Assembly: GCA_051453625.1 (NCBI GenBank)
Contig: JBOZIK010000001.1
Location: 110,458,232 to 110,494,174 of the forward strand
Direction of reading: 5' to 3'
Length of the DNA stretch: 35,943 nucleotides
DNA from: Welwitschia mirabilis
Taxonomy: Eukaryota > Gnetophyta > Gnetopsida > Welwitschiales
Shown here: in pieces, positions 1 to 9,789 of the stretch
Layout: each line of letters opens with the position of its first letter
Position numbering within the stretch: the first letter of the stretch is position 1
Notes under the pieces: generated by a model
What the model saw: the letters and a program-made list of their open reading frames with translations, nothing else
Told to the model about the DNA's origin: nothing
Databases searched by the model: none
Translations under genes and position numbers: made by a program

Positions 1-127
1 TGAATCCTTGGAAAAACCTGTAAATAGTATCTGAAAATATACTTCACAAGTGCATTAAATAGGTCAAGTTGGCATCTTAACAATAGAGTACATAATAGCA
101 TCTAAACCTAGAAAGTAAGTGATTTAC
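1..127. other. Left flank of element A, unassigned
   Basis: AT-rich sequence with no reading frame or repeat that I recognise. It is the insertion site of element A. Its last five bases (TTTAC, 123-127) nearly match the five bases after the 3' LTR (TGTAC, 7271-7275), as expected for an aged target-site duplication. Confidence 0.5.
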
Positions 128-361
128 TATTTTGATGCCAAATTGTATGTATCTAATGGGGTATTTTAAATACTTTGTAGGACATTTAATAGGTTTAGAT
201 ACAATTATAATAATTATGAAGAGTCAATGGAATGAACATGTAAATACATAATTCTTATTAGATTTGAAAGCATTACAGGCATATTCAAATACTTATCATT
301 TTGAGAAGAATATTAATGATGTAGAGGCTAATTTCTCTTAGTTGGAGAGATAAGAAAGTCT

Positions 362-405
362 ATCATCCCACTGGTCATCAACATGACATCCAAGATAACA
401 GTGAT
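362..405. repeat. Dyad motif copy 1 in 5' LTR of A
   Basis: Contains TCATCC, GTCATC, ATGACA and a decayed GATAACA, in the order of the dyad shared by A and B: outer half, inner half, inverted inner half, inverted outer half. It lies about 234 bp from the LTR start. Confidence 0.55.
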
Positions 406-464
406 GCTAACATGAACTAAATCTACAGGTATAGAAGTTAATTAATCATATCTTATTATGGGGT

Positions 465-503
465 ATTGTTGTCAGTATCATTCAGATGATAGAATGGATG
501 ACA
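465..503. repeat. Dyad motif copy 2 in 5' LTR of A
   Basis: Contains the inner pair TATCATTC/AGATGATA and the outer half GGATGACAAC. It lies about 100 bp after copy 1 and about 120 bp before the TATA box, the same layout as in the 3' LTR. Confidence 0.6.
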
Positions 504-621
504 ACTATTTCATATAAATAAAATAAATTATCTTTATGATGGGATCATGTATTCCATATAGGCTACTAGGATTTTATCTTTGACTTCTAAGGTTTTGCTT
601 CTAGTATCTTCAATGTAAAAC

Positions 622-629
622 TATAAATA
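622..629 (+). promoter_or_regulatory. Putative LTR promoter TATA box (A, 5' LTR)
   Basis: TATAAATA within AAAACTATAAATACCC. The same context is kept at 6552-6559 in the 3' LTR although the two LTRs have diverged widely, so this is the best core-promoter candidate. The predicted U3 lies to its left and carries both dyad motifs. Confidence 0.55.
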
Positions 630-1328
630 CCCACTTATCCTCACTACCAGTTCATCTTTTATACCAGAAAGTCTTATGACAGGAGATCAAAGGATAAGAG
701 ATCCATCCATAGCTATAAAGAGAAGTCTTTTTTGGTATTAGACTATGTATCCTCCATTGAAATGTTGTTACTTTATAAGTGGATGTTTAATTCATTATGA
801 TTAATATAGATATTACTTCACTTTTATTGTGTACATCTCCCTTATGGTTTATATTGATTATAATTCAGTGATAGCTTTATAATTGATCTAGATCATAAAG
901 GAACCTTTGTTAAGATTGATACTATTAGTTTAGTTATTACATTTCATTTTATATTGCATTTTCATAATTTTATATTCTATTTTCTATATCTTATAACATA
1001 TGTTAGTTAGGGTAAGTAATAGTTTTTCTATATAAGGGCTAATCCTGATGACAGAAAGACTAGTAGTTAAATAGATTCATTACTTATTATATTTTCATTT
1101 ATCTTACACTGTTCTTCTACATTGGTATTATTTCATTGATCTAAAAGAAAAGAAACTAAAAATACTTTTTCAAAATCAATTTTTTAACTTGTATCCTAAC
1201 ACATTCAATGGGTTATGACATTTGGATTAACTCCCATCTATACTAGAGTGTGTTTTTTTGCAATTATTTATGATTTACAAGATTTTCTTAAGGACTTAAG
1301 AATTGCATAAATTAATATCTCAACATTT

Positions 1329-1346
1329 TAATAACATTATCAGAAA
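1329..1346 (+). promoter_or_regulatory. Primer-binding site of A, decayed tRNA-Asp type
   Basis: It starts 3 nt after the LTR. Against the 18-nt complement of the plant tRNA-Asp(GTC) 3' end (TGGCGCCGTTGCCGGGGA), 8 bases match, 9 differ by C-to-T or G-to-A, and one is a transversion. Element B has a better-preserved copy at the same offset, which supports this weak site. Confidence 0.6.
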
Positions 1347-1498
1347 ATGCCATAAGGACCTAAATAATTATAACTATCTAGATACGTAACTTGGATTTTG
1401 ATTCGAGTTATTTATCTCTATAATATTATGTTTTTACTATAGATTCCATAGGTTTGTTTTCCACATTTTTTTATTTCAGTAGCGTTAATAAGTTTTAT

Positions 1499-1536
1499 CG
1501 TCCTCTCTATCATCTAGACGATGTTGAAGATGATGG
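1499..1536. repeat. Dyad motif in leader of A (first)
   Basis: CGTCC, TATCATCTAGACGATG and AGATGATGG appear in dyad order. The two surviving CG pairs (CGTCC and GACGATG) suggest the undecayed half-sites were GTCGTCC and GGACGAC. It lies between the primer site and the ORF start. Confidence 0.5.
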
Positions 1537-1712
1537 TCTACATTTAAAATTTTTCTTTTATTTTTTTTGTAAAAATATTTTTTATTTTTTAGTAGCATAA
1601 TAAAATCAACGTCATCCTCTCAGTCCTCTATATAACTAAGTAAATAACTATTAGTGGTATTTCTATTTCTAATTTTTCCATAGTTATTTCTTTCTATTTC
1701 TGCAAAATAATT

Positions 1713-1757
1713 GTTTATCACCATTTATATCGTCCTAATGATGTTCAAGATAATACA
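1713..1757. repeat. Dyad motif in leader of A (second, weak)
   Basis: TATCACC, ATCGTCCTAATGATG and AAGATAATAC resemble a degraded dyad copy. It is weaker than the first and is included for its position in the leader, where element B also has two copies. Confidence 0.35.
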
Positions 1758-1905
1758 GATACCCATCTTTCGAGTGTTAAGTATCCAAACAATTCTAATA
1801 AAAAGATAAAACATGAAAGGCAGAAAAGCTTAATCTTTACTTTGTACTTATCTTCCTTGTCATCTTGATTAATTCTTCTTGTTTCATCCTTCTCATCTAT
1901 TTCAA

Positions 1906-3590
1906 ATGAATAGTGATAAAATAATCATAGATAAATTATTTCTAAAAGGAAAATAAACTTGAGAAATTTTAAGAAAAATGGTAAGAAAATACTTTGAGAA
2001 ATTTTTGTAGAAAGAGGATGGACAACACCAAATGGTGTTGACACTAAGAATTAACCCCCTTTCTCTTTTCAACCTTCTTAATTTTGCCCCTCTTATTTTC
2101 AAACTTCATGTATAAATGACAATGAATATTTTCAAAATTTTAGGGATTCAACCTCATTTAGAGAAGTATCGTATGAACATTTTAATGAATTTCATCCATC
2201 TCCCATAAATTACTATAAATAATAAGATCCATATCCCATGAATTACTATGAAGAAGAAAATGGCTCAATGAAAGAATTGATTTATGAGATGAAGAAAAGG
2301 CAAGAAGATACCAATAAGAACCTAGAAAATGTAATTGAAATCCTTCAACAAACAAGGTTATAAAATTAATATTATTTGATAACACAATTTTACTACATCC
2401 CATCTTGAAAAGAATGAAGAGAACTTAGGAATAAGTAACAATGATTCTTGCTATCAAATATATGATGAGGTTTTGAATCAAACTTCAACATCTTAGGAAA
2501 TGGCTAAATGATAGACAATGATAACTCAACTTAATTTTTTAATAATGAGGATAAAGATGATGACATTGAGATAGTAGATTATATTCTTGAAATTCATTTA
2601 TTACTACAAAATCTAGATGAAATAAAGGAATCGGTTCATGAAGAATTTAAAATTATTTTAATTTATGATGAAGATAAGAACAGATTTCTTTTTTATCTCT
2701 TTGATAAATTCAACAAGTTGGATAATGAGAGAAATACTCAATAATAAAATGACGATATAGTTAAAAATAATGATGAATAAAGTGAAAAACAACTTAACAA
2801 AGTAATGATGAAGATAATAATGAAGAGAATGAATATAATAAAGGACTCAGAGATTAAGTTAAACTTAATACAGGATAGACTATTTATTCTATCCAAATTT
2901 TTCCATCACTTCCACTTGCACTTTTATGTTAAATTCCAAATCAAATCATTCCTTCTACTTCTACTTCCACATTACATTGTGGTTTTAATAATGATAACAT
3001 TTTTTCATCTCTTTCATTTGAACATTCATGTAATTCTCAAAGCCACAACCCTTTTCTTGACTTTTATGAAACCCCTAATTTTGAAGAGTCTATTCTTAAT
3101 ATCTCTTAATCTCTTCTTTTTAAAACTCCATGTGATACTCAAAGTTACATTCTTCCCTCTTCTACCAAGTCCACTTTACCTTGTACTCCTAATGATTACT
3201 CTTTTCAAAAGTATGACGTGGGATATCTTGGAATTTTAAGTTGGGGTACACCTTATCTTCTTGATAATAATCCATGATTATAATTAAATTTTAAGAAGCT
3301 TATTAACCTCATTAAACATTATAAAAGGCCCTCAAAAACTTTTTGAATTCATTCTTTAAGTTGTACTTTGAATAAATTATATAATGATCCTCATGATTTA
3401 TGATGTTTCAATAAGAGATTATTTGTCAACAAAATTTATCACTTCTTTATATCTTATTTAGATTCTAAAATTCATGCTATTAAATTTTTATCCTTTTACT
3501 CTCTTTTCCTTCAAATGATTGTCTTTCAAAATGATTTATATCTTTTATGTTTTATTAATAGGTTTTTATTTGGTTTGTCATTTATTTTTC
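1906..3590 (+). pseudogene. Element A acidic ORF remnant, function not recognised
   Basis: Broken frame homologous to 19729-21705 of element B. The shared start is ATG 1906 (MNSDKIII, against MKNDIRIL in B). Next, 2112-2361 reads through a tract with HPSPINYY, NYYEEENGSMKELIYEM and VIEIL, probably a short coiled coil. An acidic stretch with DDDIEIVD lies near 2555. A well-kept block (3176-3265) has LPC..NDY.FQK, GYLG and PYLL, matching B. After about 3390 there is NKRLFVNKIYHFF, then SYLDSKIHAIK. That tail faintly resembles the integrase C-terminus of Athila-type elements, but only weakly. I see no protease, RT or zinc knuckle. Conservation of the same blocks in A and B indicates real past coding. 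It could be a divergent gag or a captured gene. Confidence 0.6.
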
Positions 3591-4138
3591 TAAAACAAGT
3601 TCAATATTACATAACTAGTTAACCTCTAAATGATTAGATCCTTATCTTTTAGAAAATTTACATTCTAATGGCTTAGTTAAAATATTTAATCCAAACGCTT
3701 AGTAAATTTAGAAGTTAATAGATAGAAGGTTATAAACCTATGAGATACCTATTAATCAAACCTTGAACATGATAGAAGAACTTACTTGGAAGTCCTCCTA
3801 TCATTGTTTGAATTCTCCCTTATCTAATTCCTTTGGTGGATGTCATGCTATCACTTGAACATCTTTCACTTAACTAATATATTACTTTATAAAGTTATCA
3901 TAACTAGTAATGTTTTACTTGAGTATTTTAAAGTGATAATACTAGATTCACTTAATCTTAAGACATTAATATGTATATAAATTTTGTTTTGAAGGAATAT
4001 GCATTAGTTATTTTATTTTCTTTTAATGGTATGAATATTTAGTTACTTGGGTGTGTTCTCACTTGTTTCTTATCTCATTATTTCACCCATATCCTTAAGA
4101 TTACTTGGTAAAGTGAGATATCCTTCACTTATTTGGAT
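3591..4138. other. Non-coding internal region of A, left part
   Basis: AT-rich sequence with no recognisable coding frame. Parts align loosely with 21706-22420 of element B, for example around GTGATAATACTAGATTCAC (3932-3950) and GTGGTAATATTGGATTCAC in B. Confidence 0.45.
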
Positions 4139-4169
4139 GGGGTTGGGTTTGGGAGGGAGGGGGGAAGAG
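4139..4169 (+). other. G-rich polypurine tract / G-quadruplex motif in A
   Basis: Five G-runs (GGGG, GGG, GGG, GGG, GGGGGG) are separated by TT, TTT, A and A, ending in a 19-nt unbroken purine run (4151-4169). It lies 30 bp before the conserved block and is the strongest G-run cluster in the window. The aligned place in element B (about 22427-22447) is A-rich. It could be an internal polypurine tract or a quadruplex; both are inference. Confidence 0.55.
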
Positions 4170-4197
4170 TTTATCATGATCTTTTATCTAAAATAAA

Positions 4198-4435
4198 TCA
4201 TGATGTCCTATCACAAGCATACCAAGGCAAATTTTCCTAAGAGGAACCTTTGATAAGTGATATAGAAGCTATGAAAACTCCACTAGGGACTAGTTGGCCA
4301 TGCTTCATGGGTTCTTACTCCTCTAATAGTATTTTCACTCCCCTCATCATACAAAAATAAGTATCATTTAGAGGCTATGGAATCAGTGATGTCCCTAGTA
4401 TCATCTAAGGTATTGTCTATTTTCTAGAATCATCA
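4198..4435. repeat. Conserved non-coding block, copy in A
   Basis: Matches 22489-22730 in element B far better than its surroundings do. Shared strings include ATGTCCTATC, AGAGGA.CCTTTG, AGTTGGCCATGCTTCATGGG and CCTCATCAT. The core CCATG-CTT-CATGG is an inverted repeat with a 3-nt loop. No frame is open in both copies, so a structural RNA role such as packaging or dimerisation is possible, but that is inference. Confidence 0.6.
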
Positions 4436-5239
4436 TGCATACAGTACTTCCATATGATCATTATACTTTTTTATATTCTGATGTCATTTTGGAATGCGAG
4501 CTAGTGATTTCATCTTTTTAGTAGATTCAATCTTATCATTCATTGATTGAGATCATTATATCTTCTTGACATCATTATAATCATTGTCTATTTGAGTAGT
4601 ACTTTATAAAGCTTTTACTTCATGTCATACATTATTAATTAGGTGATTTTATGATTTTTACCAAAGAACTTTGTTAGGTTAGAATTTTTGGTAGATAAAA
4701 AATCTTCTTCATATTCTTAGTTGTCTATTTTCATTTTATTTTCCTTATTGATTTTTCTTGATATTTCAAAGTCATTTCTATACTGTTTTAGCATAATAAT
4801 TTGGACTTAATCATTTAGTAGTTTTCTTATTATTTTTTTATTTTCACTTCCATTTTTTATCCATTGGAATTAACTTTCTTTTAGCACTTTGACTAATGAC
4901 ATTCCTTTCATTTATGATGATGCTCTTTCTTTTTGAGTCTTATTACATCCACTTTCTAGTCTTGCATGCTTATTAAGTTTGGGTACATTTGAGGATTTTT
5001 TGTAGCATTACTTCTTTCTCTTTAGTGCATTATTATTTCCTTATCTGATTTCGTTTCTTTCTTTCTTTTAGTTCTTTCAACTTTTAACTCCTTTACCGTG
5101 ATCATTTTAATGATGATTCTTCACTTTTTACCCCTAATACAAACTTTATGATGACTTTTTAAAGATTTATTATTTCTATCATTGATTATTTAACCCTATT
5201 TGGATTTCACTATTTTGTCAAATCCTCCTTTTTTAAGCA

Positions 5240-5280
5240 TCATCCCAAGTCTGTCATTCAGATGACAGAGCAGATGATAA
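5240..5280. repeat. Dyad motif, best-preserved copy in A
   Basis: CATCCCAAG, then TCTGTCATTCAGATGACAGA, then GCAGATGATAA. The central part is a near-perfect palindrome (TCTGTCAT/ATGACAGA with TCAG between), flanked by outer half-sites. This copy shows the nested-dyad design most clearly. Confidence 0.7.
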
Positions 5281-5847
5281 AAGGCCCTCTTACATTATTG
5301 GATGTATTAATTCTCCTAAGGAGGGGCAAGATAGATTTTTGACATATTCTTAAGTTATTTAAGCATAACTTTCATTTATGATGGTTATTTTAAGCTTTTA
5401 TGATATAAATATGTGATGTGCTAGTCAATGTATGATTTTATATTAGTTTTATAATATGCATTATAGACATTATTTAGCAAGCCATAGTAGTATAATTATA
5501 GGACCTTCTTGTAGGTGTGATCCCAAAGATTCAAAATACCATAAACAAGGGGAGTAATTTTATGATTATTTTTGATATATTTACCCCTTATATATGGAAC
5601 TTAAGCTAACTAATTGATTTATGCACATTATTTTGAGTTATCACTACTTTGATTATACATACACATCATCATCTTCTGAGTTATTATGATTATATCTTAT
5701 GATGATTTTTGTGTATGACATTTAATTTTTATCTGATGATGTATTAAAGGTCTTAAATGGAGTACTAATAAATAGTTTAGTACTTATATTTTTCTAATAA
5801 TCATGATTGTAGGTATTTACTTTTTTCCTAATTTTTTTAAAGCCTAT

Positions 5848-5890
5848 CTTCCACATAGTCATCTGAATCATAGTTAGGATGATAATGAAT
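5848..5890. repeat. Dyad motif near 3' end of A interior
   Basis: TCTTCCACATAGTCATC, TGAATCATAG and TTAGGATGATAATG follow the same order of half-sites. It is degraded but still in frame with the dyad spacing. Confidence 0.45.
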
Positions 5891-6060
5891 TAGTATACAT
5901 CTTGTAAAGGTAATACATTAGTTCATTATTTTTTAATATTTGATCCTACATGGTAAATATTTCTGAATTTAATTAATGTCTTCTTTGTTATTGTTTATCT
6001 TAGTCAATTTAGCTCATAATTTATAGTTAATCACTTAGTTTATTAGGGACTGACAAGGCT

Positions 6061-6073
6061 AAGTGAAGGGCTA
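6061..6073 (+). promoter_or_regulatory. Polypurine tract of A
   Basis: AAGTGAAGGGCTA lies directly before the 3' LTR. Element B has AAGTGGAGGGCTA at the same place. It would prime plus-strand DNA synthesis. Confidence 0.65.
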
Positions 6074-6290
6074 TGTTACAATGCTAAATTATATGTATTT
6101 GATAGGGTAGTTTGAGTACTTTTACAAGACATTTACATAGATAGATGTAATTCTAATGGGATGATCATGTAAATACATAATTTTTAGCATATTTGAAGGT
6201 ATTTTAGGTATATTCTGATACTTAGTATTTTAAGAAGAAGATCAATGATCCATAAGGCTGATTTCTCTTAATAGAAAAGATAAGGAAGTT

Positions 6291-6329
6291 TGTCCTCTTC
6301 CTAGTCATCTAGATGATAATGATGTTAAC
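6291..6329. repeat. Dyad motif copy 1 in 3' LTR of A
   Basis: TGTCCTCTTC, then TAGTCATCTAGATGATAATG, then ATGTTAAC. The inner palindrome TCATCTAGATGA is perfect. Confidence 0.65.
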
Positions 6330-6390
6330 ATGGACTAAATTCGTGGGGCTAATTGTAGGGCTAGAAGCTAATGAATCATATTTTATTATA

Positions 6391-6434
6391 GGGTATCATC
6401 TCCATTATTGTATAAACAATAGGCCAGATGACAA
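6391..6434. repeat. Dyad motif copy 2 in 3' LTR of A
   Basis: TATCATCTCCATTATTGT, ACAATAGG and CCAGATGACAAT. The inner pair has changed to ATTGT/ACAAT but still pairs, a possible compensatory change. Confidence 0.5.
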
Positions 6435-6551
6435 TTATTTTGTATGAATAAAATAAATTATCTTTGTAATAGGGTCATGTACTCTATGTGGGCTACTAGA
6501 GTTTCATCTCCAACGTCTAGGGTTTTGATTTTAGAATCTTCAATGTAAAAC

Positions 6552-6559
6552 TATAAATA
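6552..6559 (+). promoter_or_regulatory. Putative TATA box in 3' LTR of A
   Basis: TATAAATA in the same context as 622-629. Confidence 0.5.
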
Positions 6560-7270
6560 CCCCCTTTGTCCTTACTTCCAATTAATCTTTTATACTAGAA
6601 AGTATTATGATGAAAGATCGAAGAGCAAGAGATCCATCCATAGCTATAGAAAGAAGTCTTCCTTAGTGTTGGGCTATGTATCCTCCATTGAGGTGCTACT
6701 TTTTGGTAATTAAATGCTTGATTCATTCATGATTAATACAAAGATTACTTCATTTCTATTGTGTGCATCTCCCTTATGGTTTATGTTAGCTATAATTTGA
6801 TGATAACTTTATAATTGATATAGGTCATGAGAGAAACCTTTATTAAAGTTGACATTATAAGTTTAGATCTTACATTGTATTTGATATTGCATTTTTATAA
6901 TTGCATATTTTGTTTAATGTATCTTATAGCTTATGTTAATTAGGATTAGTAATAGTTTTTCTAATTAATCTAAGTTATAAAGGATAATCTTAGTGATAGA
7001 AAGATTGGTATTCACATAGATTCATTACTTATTGCATTTGTATTTATCTTGCATTATACTTCTACATTGTTCTTATTTCATTTAATTAAAATAAAAAAGA
7101 CTAAAAATACTTTGTTAAAATCAATTCTCTAACTTTGTGTCTAGTGCCTTCAATGGATTATGTCATTCAAATTAACTCCCATCTATACTAGTATGTATTT
7201 TTCTGTAAGTATTTGTAATCTATAAGATTTGTTTAAGAACTTAAGAATTGCATAAAGTTACACTACAACA

Positions 7271-8649
7271 TGTACATAGGAAAGTTGTTAAAGATTTTAA
7301 ACTCCACAACAAGGATATACAAATTTGTATATGAATAATTAATCTGGAACTCATATGGTAAATAACCCAATATTCCATAACGAAATAAAACATGTTTTAA
7401 TAAAAATATACATGACATAATGACTTCTTTAACATGAAATAAATATATGTTTAATACATTTCATTAATAAATAATGTTATAAAGATCTTAATGAATCTAC
7501 ATAATAGAGTGAAATTTCTATAATTTAAAGATTAATTATAAGTAAAAAGCATCAATGCCTCTTAGGTCATCAAGAGAAAGTTTACTAGATGATAATTTAA
7601 CATTCAAGGCTATATGAGCCATGTAAATTTTACAATTAATGTTTATTTCTAGGAATTCTAGGTTTTTTAAAATAATATTTACTCCTTCTTATAGTTATTA
7701 GTGTGTTAATTATATTTTTTATCTATTATTATCATGAATTTTAAATATAAGGAAGTGCTTGAATGTTTATGACCTATAATTAATAAGTTCATAATTATAG
7801 TTAGAAATTTAAGGCTTATCTAGTTTTAAATGTAAGCTTAATAAGGATAAAATGTTAATGAAAAGCCTTAATCCTAGATGCACAAATATTTAGATTACAT
7901 GTTAATAACAAGGTTATTAAGCATGCTTATATGGAATTTTATTTTTTTTAATTTTTAAACTTTCTATTGATTTCACCTTTATAAGTTAACATATTATATC
8001 AGTCTTCCTAATGCTCAAAAAGTTAAAATATTCAAATAAATTTAGTGAATTTCTCCAATTTTTAAGTCTAATTATTAACTAAGACAAATACAATGTTCCT
8101 TTTTTAAATTTCTTTAACAAATAGCAAGAAATATTAAATAATTTATGAGTATAATAGGAGAAATAAAAGACACTTAGCTTAGTATGCTCATGTTTAAATA
8201 ACATGGGATTATCAACAAAAAGTACATTACGAGTAAAATGGAGGAAAGAATGAAAAACTTAACTAGTAATATATAGTTTTTACATATTTAAAGTCTTTAC
8301 TATTCTTAATTTATTATTATAAGGGTGATATTTGGTTTGATTTATAACTAATATCATGATATGTCTTATTCATATATGCCATATTATTTAATTAATAGTC
8401 TAAATATTAATTCTTTAAAAAGATGGAAAAATCTTATGGCATGTGTGAGACATATTATTTTATTAAGTTTCAGAATCATGAAAGAGTTAATTATTACTAC
8501 AAGACATCTTTAGCATTTAATTCTTATATTTCTTATTTTTGAATTCACATTCAAAACTAAATATTGATTATTAAATGTGTCCAAATATTTGTAAATTTCA
8601 TGTTACAAAAAAGGAATAATGGAATATCTAAATATAAAAAGAAAATTAT
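7271..8649. other. Unassigned AT-rich stretch right of element A
   Basis: Both strands are full of stops, and I see no motif, LTR or LINE signature. It starts with the right-hand target-site copy of element A (TGTAC). Confidence 0.5.
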
Positions 8650-8916
8650 GAGAGATTTTAGTAAAATATTTGTAGGTCCTACATGTTAGTGCATGTTCTT
8701 GCATATGTCTTCATGTCTTTTGTTAGTATTTAGCTCATTCGGTTCTTTATACTAATAGGTTCTTGAGAGAGAGAAGAGCAAAAGCATGGGAGAGTAATGA
8801 AAGAGTGATGAGAGTCTTCAATAGGATATTTGTACATCTTACATATTAATGCATGCTATTACATGCATTCACATGCATTTCAATAGCTTTTAGCTCATTT
8901 AGATCTTTACTAAAAC
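8650..8916. repeat. Degenerate direct repeat of about 105 bp
   Basis: 8650-8758 and 8810-8916 share GAGAG, ATATTTGTA, a TTAGTGCATG/TTAATGCATG stretch and TTTAGCTCATT, at a period of 160 bp. The 50 bp between them is purine-rich (GAGAGAGAGAAGAGC). Origin unknown; it may be an old tandem duplication. Confidence 0.6.
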
Positions 8917-9064
8917 ATATGGAATATTCACATGTTATTTTTAAAAATGTATTTCTCTTTAGTATCATTTCAAAAAAAGAAGGAAAAATAAAAAGAAGGA
9001 ATATTTCTAAATATCTCTAGAAATGATACTAAAACCCCTAAGCAAAAAATGAAACACATAGAAA

Positions 9065-9527
9065 NNNNNNNNNNNNNNNNNNNNNNNNNNNNNNNNNNNN
9101 NNNNNNNNNNNNNNNNNNNNNNNNNNNNNNNNNNNNNNNNNNNNNNNNNNNNNNNNNNNNNNNNNNNNNNNNNNNNNNNNNNNNNNNNNNNNNNNNNNNN
9201 NNNNNNNNNNNNNNNNNNNNNNNNNNNNNNNNNNNNNNNNNNNNNNNNNNNNNNNNNNNNNNNNNNNNNNNNNNNNNNNNNNNNNNNNNNNNNNNNNNNN
9301 NNNNNNNNNNNNNNNNNNNNNNNNNNNNNNNNNNNNNNNNNNNNNNNNNNNNNNNNNNNNNNNNNNNNNNNNNNNNNNNNNNNNNNNNNNNNNNNNNNNN
9401 NNNNNNNNNNNNNNNNNNNNNNNNNNNNNNNNNNNNNNNNNNNNNNNNNNNNNNNNNNNNNNNNNNNNNNNNNNNNNNNNNNNNNNNNNNNNNNNNNNNN
9501 NNNNNNNNNNNNNNNNNNNNNNNNNNN
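9065..9527. other. Assembly gap (463 N)
   Basis: A run of 463 N. The gap at 18458-18920 has exactly the same length, so the size is probably a placeholder. Apparent open frames across it are artefacts. Confidence 0.95.
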
Positions 9528-9789
9528 CTATTTTATCTGAAGAAGATAGCCCTTTAAAATAGGTAAACAAGAATTCAAATAACATTGAGCTAAATCTAGA
9601 ACATGGTAAGCTAATATTATATTATCTATTGAAAATCTCCCATTAGTTAAAGAATGGAGATCTTAGAATCAATGAAAAGTGAAATAGAAAATGCACTCAT
9701 AGTGATCCATGTAAGAAAAAGGAAAACAAAACAAAGATGTCTGTAATGGAGGATATTAGAAATGGAATGTAACATTCCATTCATTCTAC
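9528..9789. other. Stretch between gap and LINE-1 ORF2
   Basis: Purine-rich sequence with no recognisable domain. By position it should be the end of LINE-1 ORF1 or the spacer before ORF2, but I see no zinc knuckle or other ORF1 mark. Confidence 0.35.

Larger units (their letters stand above)
128..1325 (+). repeat. 5' LTR of element A
   Basis: Aligns along its length with 6074-7270. The terminal TG has decayed to TA, and the end ...CAACA is kept. It contains two dyad motifs (362-405 and 465-503), a TATA box at 622-629, and the conserved stretch following TATACCAGAAAG near 660. Element B's LTR shares blocks with it, such as TATCCTCCATT and the CCAGAAA...TTATGA region, so the two families are related. 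Confidence 0.85.
4436..6060. other. Non-coding internal region of A, right part
   Basis: T-rich sequence with no reading frame I can support. It contains two dyad motifs (5240-5280 and 5848-5890). Short blocks align with 22731-23625 of element B. Confidence 0.45.
128..7270 (+). mobile_element. Element A: complete but decayed non-autonomous LTR retrotransposon (tRNA-Asp primed)
   Basis: Two direct repeats of about 1.2 kb (128-1325 and 6074-7270) flank 4.75 kb of internal sequence. The 3' LTR has TG...CA ends. A primer-binding site lies 3 nt after the 5' LTR and a purine tract lies just before the 3' LTR. The flanking pentamers TTTAC and TGTAC differ at one base. The inside holds one acidic pseudogene (1906 to about 3590). 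I find no RT, protease or RNase H motif, so the element looks non-autonomous, like a LARD or gag-only derivative. A tRNA-Asp primer site is typical of Athila/Tat-type Ty3/gypsy elements, so that affiliation is inferred. By eye about four in five LTR bases agree, which indicates an old insertion. Confidence 0.85.
6074..7270 (+). repeat. 3' LTR of element A
   Basis: Begins TGTTACAATGC and ends CACTACAACA, giving intact TG...CA termini. It carries the same order of sites as the 5' LTR: dyads at 6291-6329 and 6391-6434, then the TATA box. It is 1197 bp against 1198 bp in the 5' copy. Confidence 0.88.

Noticed and set aside
1501-1640. CRISPR-like array from repeated TCATC/GATGA strings
   Set aside because: Spacing is irregular, units are palindromic and decayed, and the context is a plant retroelement.
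2805-3239. Open frame of 144 codons on the plus strand in element A
   Set aside because: It is in a different frame from the one matching element B (LPC..NDY, GYLG). Its Leu/Phe-rich product is a shadow of that gene.
9007-9585. Open frames on both strands across 9065-9527
   Set aside because: They exist only because N cannot make stops; the real bases on each side are few.
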